In this document: piece by piece, positions 22,015 through 33,965 of the stretch
Position numbering within the stretch: the first letter of the stretch is position 1
Layout: each line of letters begins with the position of its first letter
Assembly (NCBI GenBank): GCA_949825045.1
Contig: OX463808.1
Location: 28,581,674-28,645,673, forward strand
From: Argyresthia goedartella
Taxonomy: Eukaryota > Arthropoda > Insecta > Lepidoptera > Argyresthiidae
Reading direction: 5' to 3'
Length of the DNA stretch: 64,000 nt
Translations under genes and position numbers: made by a program
The notes under the pieces: generated by a model
Seen by the model: the letters and a program-made list of their open reading frames with translations, nothing else
Told to the model about the DNA's origin: nothing
The model's database searches: none

Positions 22015-23576
22015 CTCAAAAGAAAATAGGGGCCACTAAGTATTTTGATTGCTACGTGAAAAATATAGTAAACAGTAATGTATATTTATTAAATTAACAT
22101 GTAACAAGGCTTTTGTTTTAACTTATGCTAATAACCATTTAATTGTGTAGTGAATTATTTCACTTATTTCAATTAACATGAAATTAGTCCATTGTCAGCA
22201 GCAAAAACTAAACAGAAACTCTTTGCAAAACAAAACAAAAACTGACACAAGCTGTTTTTTTTAATGGTTTAGTAACGGGTGTGTCCTCCTCTCCTGTTTT
22301 CACACTCCTGGAGCCTTGAATGCATACTCTCGATTAAGTTTCTGATGTTTTCATCAGGTATCTCTTCCCACGCACGTTTCAGAGCATCCATAAGCTGTTG
22401 CTGGTTGTGAACCTGTTGCTCATGCTCCCTTACCCTTCGTTTTAATTGGTCCCACATATGCTCTATTGGATTTAAATCCGGACTATACGCTGGCCATGGT
22501 AGGACACGAATATGGGAGTCATCCAGTACAGTCTGGGTGGCCCGAGCTGTGTGTGGGCGGGCATTGTCATGCATTAACCAGAACCCTGGCCCCACTCTCT
22601 GTGAGAATGGAATCACATGAGGCCTGACGACTTCATCGATGTACCGTTGTGCAGTTACTGTGCCTTGATTTAAGAAAACCAGCTCAGTTTTGCCTTGTAA
22701 GCTAATCCCAGCCCAAACCATCACACTAGGACCTCCAAAGCGGTCAATTTCCTTGATGCAGACATCGGAAAATCTCTCACCCTGTCGTCTCCATACTCTA
22801 ATCCGCCGATCATCACTACAAAGCTTCACTACACACACATCTGTGAAGAGCACCATACCCCATTGATTCATGCTCCAATCTGAATGTTCGCGGCAAAAAC
22901 TTAAACGATTTCCACGTTAAACCCTAGATAAAGGAATTCGTACTACTCGGCTTCTGGACCTTTGCTGGTCTTCATGCATTCGATTACGTATCGTTTGGTC
23001 ACTAACACGAGTCCCCGTTGTCAACCGTAGGCGATTTTGTAACTTACGTGCCGTCACAGAGCGCTCTCGACGGGCACTCAATCGGATGTAGCGATCCTCT
23101 TGTGCCGTAGTCGCTCGCACCCTGCCCGATCCAGGCCTTCTTGCAACACTGCCAGTCTCTTGGAACCGATCCCACACATTTTGGATGGCTCGGCGACAGA
23201 AACCCAACGAAAAAGCTACAGACCGCTGTGAATGACCTTCAGCAATCAATGTAACGGCTCTGGTGGCAGTAATGGTATCCATATGCCTTCGTTGACGTGG
23301 CATTATTAACAAAAGATGTTAAAAGAAGCAAAAGATGGACAGAAATAGTTTTTTAACAGAATAAAGTTGTGATTCCATCTGAAAGGAATTTGACCTGAAA
23401 CTCGTTTTTTTTATTTACTTCAATTTCTGGCCAGCTGTAAGACTTAAACACCAGCATTAAAGAGATTGGATACTGAAGGAGGCCGGACATCATTAATTAG
23501 TCACTTATTAATTAGTTTACATCTAAAAATTTACTAAAAAACAGAAATATGTAAGTGGCCCTTATTTTCTTTTGAG
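22015..23576 (-). mobile_element. complete Tc1-like DNA transposon
   Basis: 1562 bp flanked by TA at 22013-22014 and 23577-23578. The inverted ends read CTCAAAAGAAAATA, then one mismatch (G on the left, A on the right), then GGGCCACT (22015-22037 and 23554-23576). It encodes one transposase on the - strand. Ends and target duplication are intact, so it should still be mobilisable by a related transposase. Confidence 0.93.
22269..23303 (-). pseudogene. Tc1 DD34E transposase with one in-frame stop
   Basis: The ATG at 23303 opens a 345-codon frame, the usual Tc1 length, broken only by a TAA at 22917-22919; the phase is the same on both sides. The N-terminal third has paired helix-turn-helix motifs (GHSQRSVAFSLGFCRRAIQN, then GRVRATTAQEDRYI). 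The catalytic core has the first Asp in LFTD, the second in WLMHDNARPH and Glu in NPIEHMWD, with 34 residues between the last two (DD34E). The enzyme would cut and paste the element at TA sites. The residue after the first Asp is Val-containing (DVC) rather than the usual DES, which may also weaken it. Confidence 0.92.
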
Positions 23577-23690
23577 TAGTATAGAATGATTGATTGTGAT
23601 ACAAAGAAACTAATAATGATTAAGTAGTTTGTCTGTAACAAACAAGATATGGATCCTTTTTTGCTCCGAAATAAAAGTATTTTTATTATT
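23577..23690. other. short spacer right of the Tc1 element
   Basis: AT-rich, no feature seen. Confidence 0.4.
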
Positions 23691-24130
23691 AGATATTATT
23701 TACTAGTAGTTTATGTGACTGATACATAATGGAGCGCCGTAAAACTCGAGAGTAGATTTATGAAACGAGCCGAAGGCGAGTTTCATAATAATATCACTCG
23801 AGAGTTTTAATGCCTAATTATGTACAGTTACATACACTAGTTTATCTATACACATATCACAAGCTCTCTTTGATTGTTCAGGAACCGCATGTTCGACCGG
23901 CATTGTGGCATTGATCATTGCTCTGCACTTATTTAGCTTGTTCAGTAGTACCAACTTCACAGACAAACTAGGGGCGGCATGCAGGCGGGCGTCGGCGTTC
24001 GAGAATGTCATAATATGTCGAAATATTGATACATCATGGTCATAAGTATTCAGATAAGAAATTAGTTTTTACCAAGTAGTATATCACTATGCTGGTCGTA
24101 ATGTGCGGTTTTTCGACGCAGTAAAGAGGG
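23691..24130. repeat. dispersed module A, copy 1
   Basis: Contains ACTCGAGAGT at both ends of a small hairpin around CGAGCCGAAGGCGAGTTTCA, then ATGCCTAATTATGTACAGTT and a CACATATCACAAGCTCTC stretch. It matches 28225-28700 closely, the two differing by small insertions and deletions. Confidence 0.8.
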
Positions 24131-24639
24131 ATTATGATACGTGTGGAGAGTGTTAAAAATACAATTAGTTAAATCGAAAATTATGCAATAAACAAATGTC
24201 TTTACAAATTAAACACTAAATTACATTTACACACCATTAATTAATATAGATCGCTAATCACGATTCAATAATACAATACACTTGCCGTGCCGTGACTAAG
24301 TAAAATATGTTGAAAATTATCAACAGCATCTACGAGTATTCGTATTAGTATCGGGATATTTTGACGAATCCCGTGTGAATGAGCTCTTACTCTCATAACA
24401 GATGTGAACGGGAGATTAGTGTTGGTTAATAGTTTGTATTAGTCTGCGATTTTTTATTGCTGGCAAAATCATTCTGCAATCAAATCATTTGAGAATTGGC
24501 GCGTGTTTTAACCGTCCAGCCAGATCCGCGAGATATAAACATGAATTTTCCCACATCAATGTTACTTTGTGGAAAAGGTTCATAAATACAGATCAAATCA
24601 TTGCAGTTAAGCACTATTATTTGTTGCTATACAATTTAT

Positions 24640-25330
24640 CGATAATATATTTTTCACACCTTTCATTCGGAAAAATAAGTTATGCTCCACGATGAGAGGG
24701 AGCAAAATGCTACTTTTTTGTTCAAGCTACTTTTTTAATTTATTCATTGCCATGTAGCATTTAAGCAATGAGCACAGATTAAAATAATCGAATGTTATTA
24801 TGAAATTACATTACAATCGACTACGATGGCGTAGTCGATTAAAAGCGAACATGTTTGAAGTTTTAACTTTAACAACGTTATATGCAAATCTATGAATTTT
24901 TCGTAATATAAAAAAAAAGTCACAATAAATTATTTGTTTTACTGAAATCTAAACTATCGATGTCTGTTATTATGATATAATGAATATTGATATCCGAAAC
25001 CATTGTAATATTCGATTCGATTATTTTTACACATTAGTATAAGTACACAGGAATATTTTATCTGTGGTGATCCTAATCCTTCACAATCCGCCATTATAAA
25101 AAAAAGTTTTGTTTACGTTGTTCGATTACTGTAAGAGTGGTGAAAGTATAATTCAAAGTATAGTTTTTTTTTAGAGCATTTAATTTAAATTTTCCTCATA
25201 GTCGTTACGCTCAGGATTCTAACTTAGAATCCCTCGCTACGCTCAGGATTCTATCGTAGAATCCTTCCCTTCACTCTGGATTCAATGTACCGCCCTCGCC
25301 GTAAATACATCATTTTGCTCCCTTGTGACA
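24640..25330. repeat. dispersed module B, copy 1
   Basis: Begins TTTCACACCTTTCATTCGGA and, 40 bp on, GAGGGAGCAAAATG. It ends CATTTTGCTCCCTTG, the inverse of that second phrase, so the module has inverted internal ends. It also has CGCTCAGGATTCTA repeats near its right end. It is followed by copy 2 in tandem, about 690 bp apart. Confidence 0.8.
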
Positions 25331-26045
25331 CAAATAACTATTTCACACCTTTCATTCGGAAAAGTGAGTCATTCCTCCACGACGAGAGGGAGCTAAATGC
25401 CACTTTTCTGTTTAAGCTACTTTTTTCATTGATTCATTGGCATACTGTAGCATTTACGCAATGTGCCAATTGAACATAGATCTTAATAAAATAATCGATT
25501 GTAATTTCATCGTAATCGATTAAAACGAACATGTTTCAAATTTTAATTTAAACTACGCTATATGAAAATTTAAGAATTTTAAATTTATGAAATCAAAACT
25601 ATCGATGACTGTTATTGTGATATAATTAATATTGATATCCGTTATCATTGTAATATTCGATTCGATTTTTTTACACATTTGTAAAATTAGCACAGGAATA
25701 TTTTTTCTGTGGTGACTTTTCCCTAATCCTTTACAATCCGCCATTATAAAAAAATGTTTTGTTTTCGTTGTTCGATTACTGTAAAAGTGGTGAAAGTATA
25801 ATTCAAAGTATAGTTAATTCATTATTTTTAGAACATTTTATTTAAAATTTCCTCATAGTCGGTGTGAAAAGTTGTATGTGTCACTCAGGACCAAAATTAG
25901 TTTCGTCATGGGCGTTAACGCTTGATTCTTTCGTTACGCTCAGGATTCTAACTTAGAATCCTTCGCTTCACTCTGGATTCAATGTACCGCCCTCGCCGTA
26001 AATACATCATTTTGCTCCCTTGCGACACAAATAACTCTTTCACTC
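25331..26045. repeat. dispersed module B, copy 2
   Basis: The same order of phrases as the preceding copy, including TTTCACACCTTTCATTCGGA at 25341 and CATTTTGCTCCCTTG near 26010. It differs by scattered substitutions and a block with GTGTGAAAAGTTGTATGTGT that copy 1 lacks but copy 3 has. Confidence 0.8.
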
Positions 26046-27405
26046 TATATTTCTTGGACAAATTTGTAATAGATAAATTATTGTAAATTCGCTACTATAT
26101 ACTTATTTCTGATATTTCTGGGCCGAAATAATTTTGGAAATCTTCCGCTATCCTATAGTATTCAATAAAATGTATAAAATACAAGAAAATCTACGAATAA
26201 TATTAATATTTACCTGTGATGTGTGCTGATGAATTTGCCCAAGTTTTTATGGCAACACTACATAGCAAATGACTTTCTAAAACAATTTTATAAGTTATCT
26301 CACTGATAAATCACTTTTATAATTAAAATAACGTTTCCCGAAAGTTTCGATTTGAAATATTTGTCTCAGTCTTTGTTTATGTTATGACTACGACAGATGC
26401 TGTTCGATGCAATTGAAGAGTTCGTTGTTGTCTGACAAACTATTTACATGACGAGTAATACCTGATTTTGTAGAGCAAAAATAAACCAAAAGAAACCAAA
26501 CCATCAACAAAAATGTACCCAATCCAAAATTGACGCAATTTAGCACTGAGTTCTTTTATCTGAGACATCGATTCAAAGTATTTTTTTAATAGCCTATGGT
26601 GTCACATTGCTGGAAAAACGCTTGGTATGAGCCCATAAATTTATCTGATGTTTATTATTAATTTAAATAGATATTTACTCAGGTAATCCAAGTAGTTTGT
26701 GATTGAAGAGACTAACATGAATAGGTATTTAGTTTTTGTTATTTATTTATGCTGAAATGTTTACATACCTATATGAAATGCCAAATACTTAACACAATGA
26801 CGAATTTCTATCACAAATGTTGTTTAAAATATTTGCTAATAACAAGATAGGTATAATTTCTAAATTTATTGTTTTGCTTAGCAGGTATGTACCTATGCAT
26901 TGTTTTACAGCAGATTTATAAGGAAAATGCAGTTGTGACCTAAATGCCATGCAAGTTGCATTCCTAAGTGATTACAGTAAAGTTTTAATAGTTCTGAGGC
27001 TAGAGTGTGTTATTGCATGGTTAATATTCAATATATTTGTTCATTTCCGCCCTCCAAACCAATGGATAATACTGTTTGTGAACAGAATGAAAAATAAATC
27101 AATGACAGTCTTGATTACGATTGTGCACAATTTTTATTTGAAAAGGATTAAACCGAATGCTTTTAATCAAAATTAAATTATATTTATCAACGGATTTAAG
27201 TTGTGCTAGCAAATCAAAAACTGAATCTGACCATCAAAGTATCATCATATTTTTGTACAAAAGGATACATAATTCGAATTTATTTTTGCTTTCATTTTCA
27301 CGTAGGTATATCTTATGACAGAGAGGTCCGATCACCCGCCTTTGTTTCTTCTATCTGAACTCTGGCGGACCACATAACTTATACCAATATTCATCATCAT
27401 TTCAG
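26046..27405. other. non-coding stretch upstream of the first PABIR exon seen
   Basis: AT-rich, with no frame of recognisable homology and no inverted or tandem repeat noticed. It presumably lies in a PABIR intron. Confidence 0.4.
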
Positions 27406-27505
27406 GAACACGGCCTACTTCAGTATGTTCTCAAACAATCTGCAGCGCACGCGCCGAGCTAGCACCAGTCAGTACAGCCCGATAGCCGCCTCCGTCAACT
27501 CAGCG
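27406..27505 (+). CDS. PABIR: PABIR exon (first recognised)
   Basis: Acceptor CATCATTTCAG, donor GCG followed by GTGAGT. It encodes NTAYFSMFSNNLQRTRR, then ASTSQYSPIAASVNSA. The RRAST stretch resembles the basophilic phosphorylation sites near the N-terminus of the family. Confidence 0.75.
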
Positions 27506-30500
27506 GTGAGTTGAGAGTACAATTTGTGTATCAGGACCCCTTGGCAGAACTTTTGTTGAGAATGTTGATTTTACTGCAGTTTATCCACTATAGGAGGAAT
27601 ATTTGTGTTTTGGGTTCTGGTGAACGACTGTAAAGTTTTCGATGTAATTTTCTAAATAGGTTAGGGGTTTTCGGGGACGAAAAAACTATCTGGGTCTTAT
27701 TAACTGAGAAAATACGTTTTTCTCTTTTTCTGAGCTTTATCGCTTTGTCATTTCCGCACAACGGGATCGGTAATTTCACTTTATGAGTTTTATTTTTATG
27801 ACAGTGAAAATTAGGCGGAAATTCCAATAACAATAAAAAAAACACATCATCATTCCCGTGAATTTGCCGCCCTAACATCACGTAGCAGTATTTAGTGATT
27901 CGGGGGGAGAAGACTAAGCAAAAAGTTTCGTCAAATGAGGTCGAATCCAAATACATCCTCTTGAACAAGTAAGCAAGCAAGCACACTTTTTTTGGTGACA
28001 TGCCACAGGTATTCAATCATTCAGCCTACACGTGGGTATAACGGTGCAACAGCCTATGACGATGACTGATGTGCAGTCTGGTGATTTGTTATCAGCGCGA
28101 CCAACTGCACCAACCAAATACTGATAGTGGGCGATGTATAAAGCCAATATTGACAGAAAACAATCGCAAATCGATTGACAGGATAGCCGTTTGGTAACGG
28201 GTACTTTAGGTTAAAACAATCATTTTAATAGTAGTTTATGGGACTGCTGCATAATGGAGGGCATTAAAACTCGAGAGTGGGTTTATGAAGCGAGCCGAAG
28301 GCGAGTTTCATAATAATATCACTCGAGAGTTTTAATGCCTAATTATGTACAGTTACATACACTAGTTTATCTACACACATATCATAAGCTCTCTTTGATG
28401 TGTTCAGGAACCGCATGTTTGACTTGTTCTTTAGTACCAACTTCACGCAGGCGGGCGTCGGCGTTCGAAATTTGAATGTCAGTACCAACTTCACAGACAA
28501 ACTAGGGACGGCACGCGGATGGGCGACGGCGTTCGAAATTTGAATGTCATTATATGTAGAAAACCTACACATAATGACCATTATGTGTAGTTTTCCAGAT
28601 ACGAAACGAGTTTTTACCAAGTAGTTTAACATAATGCTGATCGTAACGTGCGGTTTTTGAACGCAGTAAAGAGGGTTTATGATACGTGTGTAGATAAAGT
28701 ATGTTAAAACACATTTCCGAAAGGGACCTGACATTTTTAGCAGATCCCCAGTTCATGAAATGGTTGTATGCCATAAGATATCTCTCCTTAGAGCACTAAA
28801 TATACATAGATTGTTAACAACAGCTTTTGCTTATTATTTTATCTTATCGGGAGTTAAATCAATATCCATGTCACTGGAATCAAGTGGAAACCACCTTCCG
28901 AAACCATTTTTAATCAAAAAAAGACAGTATTTATATTTAATTTCGTGTTTCTGCTTTTTCTATTGCAAGCTTTTTTTTACATAATTCTGAAAAAATATAT
29001 ACACAGAAAAGTTGAAAAAACGTACATATCTATTAGTATCATTTATTTTATTTTTATAATGTGCCATGAGCTTAAACTCAATGGCATCTGAAAAGCTCAT
29101 TGCAGATGGCGCTTGTGTAGTTGGAGGCTGTCTATCTGTCAAAGTCGTCAAATATTTTTTCACACCTTTCATTCGGAAAAGTAAGTTTTGCTCCACGACG
29201 AGAGGGAGCAAAATGCTACTTTTCTGTTCAAGCCACTTTTTTAATTTATTCATTGCCATGTAGCATTTACGCAATGAGCACAGATTAAAATAATCGAATG
29301 TTATTATGAAATTACATTACAATCGACGACGATGGCGTAGTCGATTAAAAACGAACATGTTTCAAGTTTTAACTTTAACAACGTAATATGAAAATTTATG
29401 AATTTTTCGTGATATTAAAAAATGTCACAATAAATTATTTGTTTTACTGAAATAAAAACTATCGATGACTGTTATTGTGATATAGTGAATATTGATATCC
29501 GAAACCATTGTAATATTCGATTCGATTATTTTTACACATTGGTAAAAGTACACAGGAATATTTTATCTGTGGTGACCTTTCCCTAATCATTCACAATCTG
29601 CGATAATAAAAATAAAAGTTTTGTTTACGTTGTTCGATTACTGTAAAAGCGGTGAAAGTATAATTCAAAGTATAGTTTTTTTTTTTAGAGCATTTAATTT
29701 AAATTTTCCTCATAGTCGGTGTGAAAAGTTGTATGTGTCACTCAGGAGCAAAATTATTTTCGGCATGGGCGTTAACGCTTGAATCCTTCGTTACGCTCAG
29801 GATTCTAGAATCCCTCGCTACGCTCAGGATTCTATCGTAGAATCCTTGCCTTCACTCTGGATTCAATGTACCGCCCTCGCCGTAAATACATCATTTTGCT
29901 CCCTTGTGGCACAAATAACTATTTCTTCTTCCTATATTATAAGGCGGAATAACCTCATTTGAGTTCAATTTTGCCAGTGTCAACAAGGGCGACGTGTTTT
30001 TTAACGTAACCTCAGGTGAATGGAACTCTTTGCCCTCCAACCACGCCAGCGCCACCTAGCGGGAGTAAAGGCGGGCATAGCTGTTATTATCATCGACTCC
30101 GTGGCCAATCGTAAATAAAAAACTTTTTATCCTAGGGATGGAATAGTACATTTCCCACGAGTTGGGAAAGGCTTATATTTACAAACCGAGAAGTTTATTC
30201 GTAGCTAGGTTCGTAAAAAGCCTTTTCGAACGAGTTAGGAATAGAATTTTTCCGCCTGAAAACCCAAAATCAAGCGGCGAAGGTGCTATTTTTAGGCCAG
30301 AAGCCGGAAAAAGCAGTGTCCACCCGGCTATCAACCATGAAAAATAAACTTTCCGAGCAGGAGTGATGAAAATGATTGTTTTAACCTAGAGTACCCGTGT
30401 AATAAATGGCTATCCTGTACATCGAGTTGCATTTATATTTACAGCAGCAGAGCTTGTCCTCAGGTACTAAATACATAATACTCTGCAACATGCTGAAGAA

Positions 30501-31667
30501 GAACAATTTTCACAAACTCTTCATTGTTGCCGTCAAAGTCAAAGTCAAAGTACTTTATTATTGTAACGTCAATTGCTGGAGTAGGCAAAATTTACAACAT
30601 TAGCCCGTCTGTGTCAAAATCAAGGAGAGGAGGTATTTGAATATTTTTGGGGATATGAGAATAGTTTACACAAGCTGCAAGGTTACCAAGATTCCCTAAT
30701 AGTGGGTTTGTGGGTACCTAATAGTGGATGACAATGACAGGAGACGTCAAGTACTATTGTGTTAATTCCGATGTGATGAGGTAACTCGTCAATTCTAATT
30801 TATGTATTTATTAATATTACTCTCCAGAACGCGTGGGGCTCTCGACCAAGCTTCACGCCGCGCGTCAATCAGCTCCGAGCGGAGGAATGCGCTGACGCCA
30901 CCAACACACGAGAGTTGGCTCACGAGAGGGAGACGCACAGTGCCATGCAGATGGGACAGTCGTACGAGGACCTGACGATTATGTCGCCGGGGCTAGCTAA
31001 TTCACCTACTAGGACGCCTAGGTATGTGACTGTTTCTGTTTGTCATTTAATTTGGAATAAATTATATCTCTCTTTTTTTCTATTCTCATTCATTAATTGG
31101 CTACGTAATTGTATTCTATTCTTCTCTATTGTATTGTATTCGATTCTCACGAGGTCATCATTCAAGGTGGAGAATTGCGATATATGTCGCAAACCAATAC
31201 AATAATGAAGAATATACGTGTTAATTTGGTATATTTTGGTAACTTAAAAACTGCGTAAAATATAGCTGGGGCATACTGCACACTAATTTAGGCTGGACTT
31301 CTGAACTGTTGTACAGGTTGTATTGAAATGTCAACGCCTCGGTTGCAGGTTCCCCCCCGTAGTTTCCCCGTCGCCGACGCGCAAGTTCACGACGCGGCGC
31401 TCGCTGTCCCCGATCGCACTGCGCGCGTCGTCCTTCTCTCCCGTGCCCCGCAGCCTGCCGCCGCTGCCCTGCAAGCGGCGCGGGGACGACGAGCCGCCAC
31501 TGTCCCCGCTGTCCAAGCGCGTGTGCCCCGCCGCGCGCCACACGCCGACCCCCTCCACCCCCGGCACGCCCGACGAAGAGGAACTCGAGTGCAGGTTCCG
31601 GCCGGTGCAGCCGATGCACGAGTCGACAGACTCCAGTGAGCGAGACCACAAGGCCGAGCCGAGCTAG
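27406..31667 (+). CDS. PABIR: PABIR/FAM122-type PP2A-B55 regulator (5' exon missing)
   Basis: Three exons with matching phases: 27406-27505, 30828-31021 and 31349-31667 (203 residues plus stop). The middle exon gives RVNQLRAEEC and RELAHERETHSAMQMGQSYE, the signature helix of FAM122/PABIR proteins. The last exon gives SPSPTRKFTTRRSLSPI, the other conserved block. Known vertebrate members bind PP2A-B55 and block its active site, which favours mitotic entry and links to CHK1 signalling. The rest is Ser/Pro-rich and probably disordered, with many SP/TP sites suited to CDK phosphorylation. The first exon seen begins in phase 2, so at least one upstream coding exon with the true start lies further left and was not recognised. 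Confidence 0.85.
27506..28177. other. PABIR intron sequence
   Basis: A - strand open frame of 142 residues (27588-28016) has no recognised motif and is probably chance. Confidence 0.4.
28225..28700. repeat. dispersed module A, copy 2
   Basis: Parallels 23691-24130, with an extra internal duplication of the phrase GCGTTCGAAATTTGAATGTC (near 28460 and 28530). Confidence 0.8.
29155..29935. repeat. dispersed module B, copy 3
   Basis: Starts TTTCACACCTTTCATTCGGA at 29159 and ends near CATTTTGCTCCCTTG at 29890. It is closer by eye to copy 1 in its left part and to copy 2 in its right part. Confidence 0.8.
30419..30827. other. PABIR intron sequence
   Basis: Contains AAAGTCAAAGTCAAAGTAC, a short tandem phrase at 30535-30552. 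No other feature seen. Confidence 0.4.
30828..31021 (+). CDS. PABIR: PABIR exon with conserved PP2A-binding helix
   Basis: Acceptor ATTACTCTCCAG, donor CCTAG followed by GTATGT. 64 codons plus two bases. It carries the RVNQLRAEE and ELAHERETHSAMQM helix that in human FAM122A contacts B55 and the PP2A catalytic subunit. Confidence 0.88.
31349..31667 (+). CDS. PABIR: PABIR terminal exon
   Basis: Acceptor CGGTTGCAG. It completes an Arg codon and encodes 105 more residues to TAG. SPSPTRKFTTRRSLSPI is followed by a nuclear-localisation-like CKRRGDD and further SP/TP sites. It is strongly GC-rich against an AT-rich background, which by itself suggests exonic sequence. Confidence 0.88.
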
Positions 31668-33448
31668 TAGAGTGGAGATGACGACGCGGGCTGAGGTTGG
31701 GCGGTGGAATCGTTTTGGGTGAGATCTCATTTGACCCGGGCTCTGTTTAGTAAGCTCTGTACTTATTAAGTTAGGAGATGGTCCATCTTAAGTGCAGACT
31801 ACTATCGATGCTACGCGATGACGCAACGCTTTCCGCCGAATGATCGGACGCCGAGACGTACATGGTGGATGGCGGCAACATATCATCGGAAGCTGAGCCC
31901 TAAGGTTACGTCTCGATGGTCTTGACTATCCGTAGTTAAGAAAGTGGGCAAGGAAGGTACGATTCTACTAACGAATAATTGAATATTCAATCTATCATTC
32001 TTGAATAGGAAGGAACCTTCAAATTCATCAGGCTAGGCGGTATAGTTGATATATGGTAATTGTTCTACCAGTAACACTATAATATTTATCCACGTTCGAT
32101 CGAAGTCTTACGAGCCTGTATATTATTTATTGTATGGGGTCACAAGTAATTTGTGTTTGTTCCGATATGTTCATGATACGGCGTTCCATATAAATAGCGA
32201 TAGCCGGTACAGTTCCTAAATTGCAACGGACTTGTTAATAAAATGTCACATTAACGGAATGAACGTAATCGTAGTGCCCTGAATAGCCAAAGCATTCAAA
32301 ACTTTATTGTAAATATTATATTAGATGTATTCTGTACGAACGCAGTGTATTTTGTAAATAATTTGATAAGATGTAGTTAAAAACGATATTTACTGTAAGT
32401 TAGGTAAACTCATAATCTATTGTCTAACGCGTGGCTGGCCACAGCGAATATCTATCAAGCATACTATAGCAATTGCAATATAGAATGAGTTTCAGTTGAA
32501 CTTTTCACGGTGAATTCATACGAAACTTTAACTTTGTAGGCCAAAATAGATGTTGAGAGAAGTTTTGTTTTATTTAAGTTATGATTAGCCTGCATTGTGT
32601 TCATTTTGCCACGTCAATTACCACAGATACTTTAATATTGTACTAATACAGATAGACCACGTAAAACAGAACATGTCACCGGCGTCATCAGAGATGCCAT
32701 GAAAGCGTCTTTAGTTCGAGGCCTACATCGCTTGGTGCAGCACTGCTGCAAATATCACGAGGTGGCGCTAGTAGATTAAATTTTAAGACAACAACTGATT
32801 TCTCTCTGACTCGTTGATTTTACATTTAATAGATTATACATATTAAAAAGATTTACTGAAAACCAACCAATTAGCAATTCTTTACATTTTTTTTTCAATT
32901 CTAAGATTAGCGCCTAGCGCCATCTAGAAGTATGTTAACTGAAGCCATGGCGTTTAAATTACAATCGTTACTTCCAGCGCCGTCTCTGGATTACGAAGGG
33001 TTACTAATTCTAATCTGTACGTAATGAGCACCCTGTGCTATAGCTATTACCATTCATTTAGTTCGATGTTACCAAACTGTAACATATTCTGTAATCAACT
33101 CACCGTAGATGCATTATGGAAAGCGTTAGAGTACATACATACGGATGTAACGGATCATAACAAAAGGATTTCCGGTAATCTAACTGTATGCTAGTCGCAA
33201 ATGTTACCAAACCACTTCCACCCATCCGATCCGGCACTAAATCACGTGATCTATGGACCATACGGGCATTTGGGCTCGAATATAAATAGTTCTTATGCTG
33301 AATAATTCTTATGTCGCGTTAGCGATACTGATATAAAACATACACCACACAGTAAAATCAAGGCAAGATAAAACAGACGAAATACCAATTGACTATCAAA
33401 AATATTTAGTCTCTTATTTGTAACATAGTACATACAACATTAATACAT
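31668..33448 (+). other. PABIR 3' UTR and downstream spacer
   Basis: No coding frame. The first clear AATAAA is at 32237-32242, 570 bp after the stop. Further downstream is AT-rich spacer. Confidence 0.5.
32237..32242 (+). terminator. PABIR: candidate polyadenylation signal of PABIR
   Basis: AATAAA 570 bp after the stop codon, the first canonical hexamer in sense. Confidence 0.45.
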
Positions 33449-33625
33449 GTGTAGTCACTCCTTCCCCACCACACTACTAAGCCGCACTACTGGTAGTGTC
33501 GTCGGTATTTTTTTCCCTACTGCACTACTGGTCCAGTAGTTTCGTAGGTAATTGTAAAATACATATATATGTTTTCCCCATTACACTATAGATACTTCAA
33601 CTCAGTTGTGCGCGCGGCGCTATGT

Positions 33626-33775
33626 GTGCGTGCGCTTGAAAATATACAGGTTTCATTTGTGTGGCAGTGGCAGTCACTGCAGGCAGTAGCAGTCACTGCA
33701 GGCAGTGGCAGTCATTGCAGGCAGTGGCAGTCACTGCCACACTAATGAAACCTGTATATTTACAAGCGCACGCAT
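33626..33775. repeat. hairpin-forming repeat around GGCAGTGGCAGTCACTGCA units
   Basis: Arms of about 45 bp (GTGCGTGCGCTTG...AATATACAGGTTTCAT and its inverse) enclose three to four tandem copies of a 19-bp unit containing GCAGGCAGTGGCAGTCACT. That unit is nearly self-complementary, so the whole 150 bp can fold on itself. Confidence 0.8.
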
Positions 33776-33965
33776 ACTTACATATATATATACAGGCACA
33801 TACGTTGCTTCTGGCTCCACACTAGGATACCCTGTGTCGTGGGAACCAGAAACAGCGATGTCACACACATATAAACATCCGGGGATCGAACCCGGGACCT
33901 CGCGCATGATAGGCAGAGCCACAACCGCTGCACCACAGAGATCGTCCACATAAAACTTAACACGG
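33776..33965 (-). mobile_element. tRNA-derived SINE
   Basis: On the - strand it has GTGGTGCAGCGGTTGTGGCT (A-box region) and GGTCCCGGGTTCGATCCC (B box), the internal RNA polymerase III promoter, followed by a tail with CACGACACAGGGTATCCTAG. The same family is seen at 45930-46135 and, in part, at 50090-50185. Confidence 0.8.

Larger units (their letters stand above)
28178..30418. mobile_element. 2.2-kb element with ~50-bp terminal inverted repeats
   Basis: ACAGGATAGCC...GGTTAAAACAATCATTTT at 28178-28227 is answered in inverse orientation at 30369-30418 with about four differences. Inside are module A (28225-28700), an unrelated spacer, module B (29155-29935) and a 200-bp stretch at 30130-30350. 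No transposase frame was found, so it would be a non-autonomous DNA transposon or a composite. It sits in the PABIR intron. Target duplications were not identified. Confidence 0.7.

Noticed and set aside
23304..23312. Tc1 transposase start three codons upstream of MPRQ
   Set aside because: That codon is TTG; the first ATG in frame is at 23303.
24640..30000. CRISPR-like or phage-like repeat array
   Set aside because: Repeat units are hundreds of bases long, few and transposon-like; no regular spacers and no cas genes.
31221..31730. Long - strand and alternative + strand frames over the last PABIR exon
   Set aside because: Produced by the high GC content of the exon; only one + strand frame matches the family and the splice phase.
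33880..33950. tRNA gene (GGTTCGATCCC on the - strand)
   Set aside because: The A and B boxes belong to a SINE head; no acceptor stem was evident and the same unit recurs at 46053-46125.
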